This document shows, in pieces, positions 1 to 10,299 of a stretch of DNA of 64,000 bases. A model generated the notes under the pieces. The model worked only from the letters and a program-made list of their open reading frames with translations. It had not been told where the DNA came from and searched no databases. Each line of letters starts with the position of its first letter. Position 1 is the stretch's first letter. Position numbers and translations under genes: made by a program. Source of the DNA: Rotaria sp. Silwood1 (Eukaryota; Rotifera; Eurotatoria; Philodinida; Philodinidae); the NCBI GenBank assembly GCA_905250075.1, contig CAJNOP010000054.1, positions 1,007,396 through 1,071,395 on the forward strand, written 5' to 3'.

Positions 1-523
1 TTCGGACTAGCAGTGTCTGATCGATGGGATGACATAGCATTTTGTGTATGATCGGCTGTTCGATCTTGATTATGGTCATGTTTATGTTTTCGTTTTTGAT
101 CGCCATCAGTTGGTTCAGGTAAATTTTCACGTGGAACAAGATGCATCACAGTTGTTTTGCCTTGTTGAAGACGTAAAGCTCCTAATGTGACATTTCCATG
201 TAAAAATCTTCCTTGATATATTAATCTTAATACTTCATAACGATCAACTCGTTGTTCATTTCTCCAATCTAATTGAGAATGAAAAGTTAGGAAATAACAA
301 GAAACAAATTAATTTTTATTAACCTTCGGGCCAATTTTCAAAAACATGTTTAGCTACATCAGATGCTGTTGTCGTTGGTCGAAACTGAAATTCAGCTGTT
401 TTACCACTGACAAGAATTAATTTGAGATTAATCTTTAAAAAAAAACAATGAAATAAATGAAACAAAAAACAATCGGTTTTTTTCTTTGCTTACTGTATCG
501 GACGGTGAGGATTTTGATCCCAT
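1..523 (-). CDS. UBL3: Ubiquitin-like protein 3 (UBL3), C-terminus outside the window
   Basis: UBL3 is a membrane-anchored ubiquitin-like protein (MUB) that acts at the plasma membrane and in sorting to extracellular vesicles. Exons on the minus strand are 523-494 (ten codons from ATG), 432-324 and 268-1; all joins keep phase and have GT-AG introns of about 55-61 bp. The first exons give MGSKSSPSDT, then INLKLILVSGKTAEF, then the family signatures LRLIYQGRFLHGNVTLGAL and GKTTVMHLVPRENLPEP, which are very close to animal UBL3. The tail after residue ~110 is rich in H, D, K and Q and runs off the left edge, so the expected C-terminal prenylation (CAAX) motif cannot be seen. Only the 3' part is missing. 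Confidence 0.92.
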
Positions 524-1320
524 TGATAAAAGAAAAAGATCATCACGTCTGATAAAACATTATTTAGAATGACAACTGCTTTATAGACAGATAAACAACA
601 AACATCTTGATAATTCAATACACTTGTCTATGTCGCTACAATCGATGTCCTCGAATAAAAAAAATAAAAATATGTATTTTTATGATATGAAAATATTTTT
701 ATTTTTATTTAATAAAAAATATAAATTTATTTTCAATTGAATTTTCTTATTGATGAAATATATTAACCAATCAAAAAAAAGCAAGAAGAATATTGCTTCC
801 ATTGAATAAAACTTTTATTCATTTTATCATATGTCTGATTATGAAATTAACACAAAAAACAATTTTTCAATGTTTCGATAAATCTCAAAGACAATCACCA
901 ATAATCTTAAATGATACAGATGAAGGTATAGGTTTAAAAAAAATACATTTTTAGGATGATAATTAGTCCGCGAGAACTTCTCCAACAAACGAGGAAAGCA
1001 TCAGTTGACTTCATAGAATTTTGAATGAAGTTAAATAAATCATTATGTCAAAATTACATGCAGAATTTCATTAGCATTCCGATGGCATTTCGAACAGCGG
1101 TTGAATTTACAATAGAACAATCTTGTAAGGAAAGTCAGCATGAAATAACGACTGATACACAATGAGATATGACATGAGTTATTAAGAATTCAAAAGACAA
1201 TAAATTTGAGAGAGTGAACATAGAAAGATGTTTTTCTGGAGCAGTCAATTTTGGATTCTCGAAGCCATGTTAAGACGAAAAATTCATTCAAATTTGAATT
1301 TATTTGCATCAATATAGAAA
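524..1320. other. Intergenic region between UBL3 and the ATAD5-like gene
   Basis: This is the divergent gap between UBL3 (-) and the ATAD5-like gene (+), so it should hold both promoters. It is very AT-rich, with a (T)n/(AATAAAA)n stretch near 655-730. A short open segment from ATG 831 stops after about 16 codons. No long frame survives between 831 and 1320, although short codon-like pieces occur. The region could contain eroded 5' exons of the ATAD5-like gene, but I cannot prove that. Confidence 0.5.
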
Positions 1321-4300
1321 ATGCATTTTCTATTAGATTTAATAGAATGTGAATGTGACATAAAATCATGTAATGAAGAACAAGAAATTCATCTTCCTCA
1401 ATCTAATTTTCTTTTACCTGTTCATATACGTCAAATAGAAAAATCTTCGGAGAATAATTGTATCCCTTTACTTAATCAATGGAACTTAACTGATTCAAAT
1501 GATGATATATCATTGACTTATTTGCAAAATTTTTATCGTATTTGTCCAACAATTAATAATAATGAAACTAATTCACCAAAACTTCAGGTATTCTGATCGA
1601 ATTCTATATATAATCTATAAGATAATTTCTTTTATATATTTAAGTTTATTCACATTCCATCTATTGAGCGACAAACAGAATTATTTCAACAATATACAAA
1701 TGATGATTTAAATTTTGATGTTCAATCAACAATTGACTGGCAGATAATGTTTCAATGTTTACAAGACTATCGAAAAAAGGCAATAGAACAACGTAAATAG
1801 TATCAATTTATTTTTTAATATTCTAACAAATCATTTCTTTATTTATAGATCAATATGAACAATTACCTTGGACAGAAATTTATCGTCCACGAAACTCAAA
1901 AACTTATCTTGGTAATCATACAAAACAAATTCGACGTTTAAATGAATGGTTTTTGTATTGGACAAAAAAATTACGTAATGAACCATCGAAAAAAACTACA
2001 CGCAAAGGACGAAAACGAGGACGAGATTATGATGATAATTCCGATGAAGATTTTATCAGCGATTCTAGTAAGTTTAACGAAAAAAGTGTAAACTATGCTT
2101 AGGTTATCATGATATCTGAGTATATCGAGCCAGCATATTTCTTTCTTTAGTTTTTATTCTATCTATTACAAATAATTTGATATGATTATTTCAGATACGG
2201 CATATCATAACCGTTGTCAATTCAAACAAGAATATCCACAAATAATTTTTATTCATGGATGTGGAACAACATCACTTGTACATGCACTTGCAGAAGAACA
2301 TAATTTTAAAGTACGCATATAGAAAAATGTATTAGTAGTTCTTTTTTTGAACTTGTTTAGAGGGAAATTCAAAAATCATATTTTATCAGTTAAAAAATCA
2401 ATCGCTATGAAATATTCATTCATATAGAGACGCTATGTATGATGGTATAAAAGTATTGTCAGTAGTATAATGCAGCAGTGTCAAAATCTGAAACCGAAAC
2501 CGTTGGATCATCAGATAGATACGAAAATTCTTAAAGCTATGTCGAGAAATCTTCATTTTTCATTCTTAAGATTACAGATTTTTATTCTAGGATATAAATA
2601 TATGATTCTACCGAAGTAAACATACCTCATCTAAGTTTTTCTATAGACTAAACTTAAATTATCTTTTAGTTGAAAAATCAATGAACTTTTCTATTTTAGT
2701 AAGTACTGTTTTTCTGACTACTCAATTTCATGCTAAAGAAAAGTATATCCAATTACAGATTTTTATACACTTGATCAGTGTCATTCAGAAATAAACAAAT
2801 TTGCCAGAAGCACACAAAAAGACAATAATGGACTTGCCCTAACTAGCACATGCACTTTTTAATCGTAGTTCCTACTTTATATTTATGATTTGTAAAATAA
2901 TGGTGTATTCCATTCGAATCGTCTGGAATACAAAGCCTTGCTTCAGATCTCAATATCGGCTATTGATTTAGCGTCTGTATAATTCAAGTTACACATCTAA
3001 CAAATATGCATACTATTTCTAAACAGTATTCTAAGCTTTGCTAGTGTATTGATAGTTGATATTGTGTGCAATGAGCTGACAAAATGTGTTTCAGAATTTT
3101 TTCATCAGGGCTTCCGTCTTCAAGCAAAATTATATTTTTGAATTTTCACCGTACCCAACTAAAGGTTTCAATGAGAGTAGCTGGTAGAACAAAAATGTAA
3201 CAACTCTTTATATATTTTGAAATGTGCTCTAGAAGTTAGTATAATTCAAGTCATCATAGATCAAAACTCAAAAGTATGATTTCACTTGCAAACGGGAGAC
3301 CTTCCTTCGTAGAATAAATCATAAATCTTCGCTTAACACATCATGCAACAATTTTCTCCTCTAAATATTACTAGTGAATATAGATGGTGATTCTTATTTT
3401 TAGATAACTGAAATCAATGGAACTCAATCTCGTGCACGTACATCATTACTTAAACAATTAGAACAAGTCACTAGTCATCATTATCTATCATTAAAACGTT
3501 GTTCGTCAGATACGATAATATCAAAAGGTAGCAAAATGATGATTTAATAACTGTAATCTCTAATACTTTTTTTATTTTCGTTTTATGATTAGAAGATAAA
3601 TCAAAAGAAAAGATTTCCTTACCTGTAAAGAAAAAAGCAAAAAATGAACGTGGTACAATAATGTCATTTTTTAATAATAAAAAAAATGATCATAATGATG
3701 AACGTAAAGAAAATCAATCATGTAATCGATCAAAATCAACGACAAAATTAAAAACTATAACAACAAGACAAAACAAAATACAACAACAATCTATTGCAAC
3801 TGATAATAATTTAGTATCATCTGTTCATGTCGAAAAAACATCTTTAATACTCTTTGATGAGGTTGAATATATTTTTCATAACAAAGTAAAGAATTTTGAT
3901 AAGTTTTATTTTTTATTTAGATTGAAACATTAACAACCGATGATAATTTTTGGTCATGTTTAAAAAAAATTCTTGAAACAGCTAAAAAACCAATTATACT
4001 TACATCAAATAGTAGAAGTAATCCCGAAGATGCTATGATTAATTTGTCTAAACTAGGAGATTATGAAATGATTCATCTCGAACCAAATGAACCTGTAAAT
4101 AGATTTGATTAAAATTTTGTTTTTTCTTTTTTAATATTTTCTTTTTTATTTTTGAATAGAAACATATTTATTGTTTTCTTCGATTGATACTACTGGTTGA
4201 AATGCTTGAAATACCTTCATTTGATGATTTAGTATCACTTTGTCAATCATGTTCATATGATTTACGTCGAATTTTATTAACACTTCAATTTCTTGCTCAA

Positions 4301-4759
4301 TCATCAACAATTTCTACATCATCAATAGATAAAAGCTTAATAAATAACAATAAACCAAAATTACAATCGTCACGTATATTTGATACAATATATTATTCTT
4401 ATCTTTGTGAACAATGGAATGAATCAATACTTAAAACACATTTTGATAATCTTACTATAAAATATACATCGGAATATGAACAATCTCATTGTTTATTAGC
4501 AAATCATAGTAAAAATGATTCTAAACGGTAAATGAAGTCTTATATGAAATGAAAAAATTTAATGTTTTTTTTTTTCTTTTCATCAAATTTTAGAATTGAA
4601 TTGTATGATACGTTTAAAATTTTTATGCAAGAACAAGAGGTTGATAATATCACTAATCGTTCAGCATTTTATCTTGATTATCGACCATATATAAGACAAA
4701 TTTGTCAAAATGAACAAACTCGTGCTGTTGAATCGAATTCCAGAAGACGGTATACTTAA
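1321..4759 (+). CDS. ATAD5: ATAD5/Elg1-like clamp-unloader ATPase, short and with a degenerate P-loop
   Basis: ATAD5 (yeast Elg1) is the large subunit of an RFC-like complex that unloads PCNA from DNA. Nine exons join in phase: 1321-1587, 1645-1792, 1849-2067, 2195-2310, 3404-3527, 3593-3885, 3921-4094, 4160-4527 and 4594-4759 (624 aa). Family features are LPWTEIYRPRNSKTYLGNH (the RFC-type N-box), the post-P-loop segment ITEINGTQSRA, Walker B LILFDE (residues ~376-381), AKKPIILTSNS, a lid-like segment SYDLRRILLTLQFL, and a C-terminal YLDYRPYIRQIC. The Walker A position reads FIHGCGTTSLV: it is shorter than GxxGxGKT and lacks the lysine. The start is uncertain. The protein is far shorter than vertebrate ATAD5 and ends just after the YLDY segment. 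It may be a diverged or decaying paralogue, although all frames and splice sites are intact. Confidence 0.8.
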
Positions 4760-5184
4760 AGAATTGTTTTCCGCAATCATAATCAGAAACTTATAATGAC
4801 AAATATGAAGGAAGGAAGAATAAGTCTGTCTTGCAATAGATTCATTAGTCAGATATTTTCCCTAAAATTATTATTAGCTGCAGTTCTGAATAGAAGGTCA
4901 GTCTAAAGCAAAGTTCTTGCACTTCTCATAAACACTAAATGATTACAAGAATAGATTGTGTCACAACTTAGTCAGCATGTTGTTGGACGGATGATTCGCA
5001 ACAAACAGCTGTTAGTAAACTTATCCAAGGTTGCTCTGTGGATTGGGGTATTGAACTTGGAGTACAACACCTTGTAGATATATGCCGAACAACTTGAGAA
5101 TGACTCCAAATATAAACCACTGAGATAGTGATTGAATTTTGAATTTTGAATTTTCGAACGAGTAAACAAGGGTTTCCATAATGA

Positions 5185-5252
5185 TGTGAGTGTGAGTGTG
5201 GACCTGGAGAAGAACAACATACAAACTCACACCCACATCCACACCCTCTTAA
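5185..5252. repeat. TG/CA hairpin module, copy 1
   Basis: A TG-rich arm is followed after a short spacer by a CA-rich arm containing CCCACATCCACACC, so the single strand could fold into a hairpin. The polarity (TG first, CA second on +) is the same as at the other copies. Confidence 0.7.
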
Positions 5253-6080
5253 ATTCAGAGCTAATGAAATTTCATTAAAACGCAATTAGCGAATAATTGC
5301 TTCATCTTACAATTGAAATGATTTCCAAGGATCTGCTTTTGTCCAAGAAAGAAATTTTTTTGTTTTGTTATCATCTCACGATCTTCAAGAGAGAACCATA
5401 CCATTTAGAATTTGGTTTTTTTGATTTCTCATCCAGTTAGAAGAGAATTTTCCATTTCAATCTTTATTTTTACTTACGTCTCTAACAATGAACAATATTA
5501 AGTTTTTGCAAAACTTAAGCATATTCAGAAGGAACGTTGTATTAAGATTCTGTAGCTTGAAGATTTCTCTATGAAATGCAATCAGTGAAAAATTGAGTCT
5601 CTTTTTTTGCATTACATGGCTAATCTTGTTATTTTTAATTTGTCTAATCAATGAAATCACCCATATATACTTATTTTAGTGTTATTTGTTAACGAGAATA
5701 TCTCTCTCTGATGGTTTTGTTTTTCTTAAACTTTAAGTCAGAAAAAATTCTAAATATATAATTCGATTGGTCAACAATGTTATGCAAAGACTTTTTATAC
5801 ATAGATCATATGAATATTTTTTTTTTAGTCTTCGACATTGTCTTGGCTTTCGTGGTTGTTCATTACAATGGTCCGACTTTGCAATTCTATCGGGTGGTCT
5901 TGATTAAATTTTTTTCAACGATTATTATTAGCGTGTGCATTTTCTTCTTTCATCAGATATTATATATATTTTTTTTCTGTCTTGTAAATAATCACAGTGT
6001 CAGATAGTTTGTTTGGTTCTATTTATAAGAAAAAAAAAACAGAATTCTCAAATATGAACAATGATTCTTAAATTTCTCTC

Positions 6081-6111
6081 ATTTCTTTTTGTAGATTATC
6101 TATATATAATC
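6081..6111 (+). promoter_or_regulatory. Candidate trans-splice acceptor and 5' leader of FAM50
   Basis: A pyrimidine tract (CTCATTTCTTTTTGTAG, AG at 6093-6094) stands 17 bases before the FAM50 ATG. No donor is apparent that would pair with it to make a 5' UTR intron. Such orphan acceptors are expected where a spliced leader is added, a process known in bdelloids. It could equally be the end of an ordinary 5' UTR intron. Confidence 0.45.
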
Positions 6112-8134
6112 ATGGCATTTTTTCCAGGTAAGTTTCTTGTTTTTTTCTTGGTGATGAAAAAAGACAAATAAATATTCATGTTATTCTAGGAGCAACAAAA
6201 GATCAGATGCGTGCTGATCAATTAGTAAAACGACGTCAACAAGAACATGAACAAATAGAAATGAAAAAGAAAAAAATTGAAGAAGAAAATCGTATGCAAG
6301 CTATTGAAGAAAAATTTAAAGCACATTATGATGCTGTTGAACAAATGCTTAAAACTGATACAGTTGGGTTAGTGTCATTAGATGAAATGAAAAAAAAACA
6401 AGAAGAAATGATTCGTGCACGTGAACAACAATTAGCTAGAGAAAAAGAAGCTAAACTTAGTGAATCAATGAAAAATAAACTAAATAATCGAAAAGATGCG
6501 GGTGCACATCAACGACCAAATAAATTATCATTTGCTGATGAATGGGAAGAAGAAGAAGAAGAAGAAGAAGATAATAATGAAGAAGATAATGAACCAATCA
6601 CAAAAAAACAACTGTTCAAAACCGAAGAGGTACGTCATAAAAAACTTGAGAGGTGTTAATTTTTTTGTAACATAAAAACGATGCAACGGTCTCATCGGTA
6701 GCACGATATGCTGATGGACAGTGCGCCATCACTAATGTTGCTCAACCATAGTATAATCGATTAAGTTGAAATCCTTGTTTTTATTTATACTAGAATATGT
6801 TCAGAGTGTCTAATTTTTTATTTTAACATATGTATCACTAGTTTTTGCTAGAATTTACAAAAAAAGTTCTCGCTAAAAAAAAATACCATGCATTCCTGTG
6901 AGTACACTCAGTATTTGAATCTTTCTATTCGAATGGAAGAAAAGTAGCTATCCCAAACAATGTCTAGTATGTGTAGAAACATTTCAATTCTAGCAGACAT
7001 ATCGACGTTGGGCAAGCATGGCGATTAAGGGAGCAGAATTGATTTTTATTCTGAGTGGCCACGATATTTCCTATAGAGGAAAGCATTTTCGGAATTTTTA
7101 AATATATAGTTCCACTTGTTGAGATCTGTCTACTCTGAAAATATACCTTACAGTATCTAATATAATCTTTTAATTTTTTTCAAATAGCAGAATATTCAGA
7201 TATATCTTATATCAAAACTAAACATTTTCTCATGTAATCTTTAGTAAAAAAATATTTCATATTTGTTCTTATCTTCTAGCCTATTACAACTGATGATAAT
7301 TCATTATCAAATGATATACCAAAAAATGAAGATGTTGATAGTAATGATAGCTCATCACAACAAGGTCCAACACCTGCTGAACTTGATCTTCTTATTGCTG
7401 CAAGCAAAAAGAAACGTCTTGGAAAAAATCCAGGTAAGAAAAACTTACATTCTATGATAATATTAACTATTTATCATTTAGATGTTGATACAAGTTTTTT
7501 ACCAGATAAAGATCGTGAAGAAGAAGAACGAATATTACGTGAAAAACTTCGTCAAGAATGGGTTGAAAAACAACAAAAATTAAAAAATGAAGAAGTTGAT
7601 CTTGTTTTTAGTTATTGGGATGGTTCAGGACATCGTCGTTCAGTTCGAATTAAAAAACGTATGACCATACAAATGTTTCTTTCAAAAGCACTTGAAATTC
7701 TTCGTCGTGAAAATATATTTAATGAATTAAAATCAGCTTCAGTTGATCAACTTATATTTGTTAAAGATGATGTTATACTTCCACATCATTATTCATTTTA
7801 CGATTTTATTGTAACACGTGCTCGTGGTCGTACAGGACTTTTATTTACATTTACAGAACCACTTAAACCAAATGCTATTATTGAAGTACCAGCAACGACT
7901 ACAACAGCAACAGCTCCCACAACAACAAATGCAACAAATACAAATGATTCAGCATCATCATCGAATGATAATCAGTCATCAGGACAAACAATATCTCATG
8001 CAGGAAAAATTTGTTTACGTTCATGGTATGAACGAAATAAACATATTTTTCCTGCATGTCGTTGGGAACCATATGATCCTGAAAAACGTTGGAGTACACA
8101 TGAACAACCAAAAAATCGTTTTTGTATTAAATAA
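6112..8134 (+). CDS. FAM50A: FAM50 (XAP5) family nuclear protein
   Basis: FAM50/XAP5 proteins are nuclear and associated with spliceosome C-complex and chromatin functions. Exons are 6112-6127, 6190-6629, 7280-7433 and 7482-8134; all phases match (420 aa). The first exon has only 16 bases (MAFFPG). An N-terminal coiled coil includes [23 protein letters not shown]. An acidic run of E and D lies at about residues 123-141. The highly conserved C-terminal half contains [60 protein letters not shown] and [24 protein letters not shown]-rich insert just before the last motif makes it longer than the ~340-residue human protein. The next gene, AGA, begins about 144 bases downstream on the same strand. 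Confidence 0.96.
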
Positions 8135-8278
8135 TGTTTAGTTTTTTTTTGTTGTTGTTTTTCTGTATAAAATATAATTGACTTTATTTTACTGTTAATA
8201 TAAAAATAACAACAAGAAGAAGAAAGATATCAAAAAAGTTTGATATTGTTTCTTATTTCGTTTATTTTATTTATTTCG

Positions 8279-10198
8279 ATGGGTACAAATCTTCTTTGTC
8301 TGCTGCTTCTATTGGGTTGTCATTTAAAAATGTCTACTGCAAAACAAGTACCATCATCACCAATTGTTGTTAATACATGGCCATTTATAAATGCAACAAG
8401 AAATGCATTTGCTAAAATGATGACATCTGGTGCAACATGTTTAGATGCTGTTGAAGTTGGTTGTCGAACATGTGAAGATGAACAATGTGATGGTAGTGTA
8501 GGATGGGGAAATCATCCGGCTGAAGATGGAGAAACTACATTGGATGCTCTTATTATAGATGGACGTACAATGAGTGTTGGTGCTGTTGCAAAGTACATCG
8601 ACTTTTTTTTGGAATAAGCTTTTAAATTCATTTGAAAATATAGTTCATTCATTCTTTGTTTCTACAAAATGGTGTCAGAAAGATTTATGAGTAATTTATT
8701 GAATAACTGATAATGAGAACAACAGTGAAACTTAGGATATCGAAGGTAAACATTTGTTAGGCTTAGACTAGAGCTAAGTATTTGGCTTGATTATGTTCTA
8801 GCTATGATAAATTCTGTCTTTCATTAAAGATCATTAAAGAAAAGAGAGATAGTTATTTCCGACTATAAAAATTACAATTCTATCACTACAAGTTCGGTTG
8901 ATTATAGGTAATAATGAAGAAAATTTTCTTCGAACACGTTCTGTCATATCACTATAATTACAGTAGATTGTTTTGAATAAGAAAGATATAAGTCCTTGCT
9001 TGAGTTTTTCTCACCATAATGTTTTTTATATATGTTTTCCTTCGTTTAATTTTAGTTTACATCGTATCAAAAATGCAATTAGTGTAGCTCGTGCTGTTCT
9101 ACAATATTCGACACATTCATTATTAGTCGGTGAAAGTGCAACTAAATTCGCAATTGAAATGGGTTTTAAAGAAGAAGATCTTCATAGTAATGCATCTATT
9201 GAACTATGGAATAAATGGAAAAATCAAAGTTGTCAACCAAATTTTCGACGTAATGTACAACCAGATCCAACGACTAGCTGTGGCCCATACGCACCCAAAC
9301 TTGAATGTGGTAACATTTACATTTTTCCATATACAGCATTGTATTTTGTGAAACATGATGTCAAATGAGTGTAGAAGTATGGAAATAAAAATTTGGACCC
9401 CTTTCCACAGACCGTGAGTAATAGACACTGTTGACATACAATAACAGATAGAACCCATCTGATTAAATATTTTTGGATCTGATGAAGTCCGAATCTTGAA
9501 CCAACTCAACGAGCTCTCATTACAGACCGCATATTCATAGCGTCTCGTTATCAAATTTGAAATATTTCCTTATTGCATTTGTGAAGGATTATGTAAAAGA
9601 AAGATGAATAAATATGGTCTAAAATAGACATAAAAAAACATCATCTCTGAAATTAGCAAGAGCAGTGGCATCGTGTTTCACATTTTAATACTGAATGAAT
9701 TTAACTAATAGTTTTTGTTAATTTATAGATGAAAAGATTCCATCTCATGGTCAATTACCTTGTGGAGAACATGATACAATTGGTATGATTTCTTTAGATT
9801 CAAATGGTGATATGGCAGCAGGTGCATCAACAAATGGTCTTCAATTCAAAATTCCTGGTCGGGTTGCTGATTCAGCATTGGTGGGTAGTGGTGCTTATGT
9901 TGATAATGAAGTTGGTGGTGCATGTGCTACGGGTGATGGTGATGTTATGCAACGCTTTGTTCCTTCTTATCATGCTGTACAATTAATGCGACAAGGTGTT
10001 GCACCTGATGAAGCATGTTTAGATGCAATAAAACGTATTGCAAAATTTTATCCGAATTTTACTGGTGCTGTATTAGCACTTGATAAAGATGGACGACATG
10101 GTGCTGCTTGTCATGGTATCGAATCATTTCCATATTCTGTTATGCAACAAGGTTGGATAGATCCACAAGTTTTAGAAATTCCTTGTCTTAAACCATGA
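8279..10198 (+). CDS. AGA: N(4)-(beta-N-acetylglucosaminyl)-L-asparaginase (aspartylglucosaminidase), lysosomal
   Basis: AGA cleaves the GlcNAc-Asn bond during lysosomal breakdown of glycoproteins. It is an N-terminal nucleophile hydrolase that cuts itself into alpha and beta chains. Exons are 8279-8592, 9056-9309 and 9729-10198, in phase (358 codons plus stop minus the untranslated TTG extension; ~345 residues to the 346 of human). I start at ATG 8279; the open frame upstream to 8240 begins with TTG. A signal peptide is visible ([10 protein letters not shown]). Family motifs are [58 protein letters not shown] and CQPNFRRNV. The autocleavage site is GEHD/TIGMI, with the nucleophile at Thr206 in this model. 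The beta chain has [20 protein letters not shown] and GACATGDGD. Nothing essential is missing. Confidence 0.96.
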
Positions 10199-10280
10199 CT
10201 GATATTTTCTTTTCATTTTACTTTTAATTTTATTGCCGATTGATGATAAAGATATAAGTAATTTATTCTATTTACATTGC

Positions 10281-10299
10281 TTTATTAATTCCAGATAAA
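10281..10299 (+). promoter_or_regulatory. Candidate trans-splice acceptor before RCC1L
   Basis: TTTATTAATTCCAG ends at 10294, five bases before the RCC1L ATG. The AGA stop is only about 100 bases upstream, so there is hardly room for a separate promoter plus a 5' UTR intron. This fits a downstream cistron receiving a spliced leader, but cDNA evidence would be required. Confidence 0.5.

Larger units (their letters stand above)
4760..6111. other. Intergenic region with a short TG/CA hairpin module
   Basis: No gene was recognised. The main structure is at about 5185-5252: a TG-rich arm (GTGAGTGTGAGTGTGG), a spacer of roughly 30 bases, then a CA-rich arm (CACACCCACATCCACACC). This module recurs elsewhere in the window. 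Overlapping open frames on the minus strand at 4968-5285 come from this low-complexity sequence and are not credible genes. The end of the region is T-rich and leads into the FAM50 start. Confidence 0.55.

Noticed and set aside
4968..5285. Nested minus-strand frames (73-105 codons) at the first TG/CA module
   Set aside because: Low-complexity sequence open in several frames with no domain or homologous counterpart.
7818..8141. Frames overlapping the FAM50 last exon on both strands
   Set aside because: Shadows of the CAA/ACA-rich coding sequence; the FAM50 frame carries the conserved motifs.
8240..8278. Upstream extension of the AGA frame
   Set aside because: It starts with TTG and has no ATG; ATG 8279 gives a normal signal peptide and places the nucleophile at residue 206.
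9204..9554. 116-codon minus-strand frame across AGA exon 2 and its intron
   Set aside because: Antisense shadow; the + strand frame matches AGA and ends at a proper donor.
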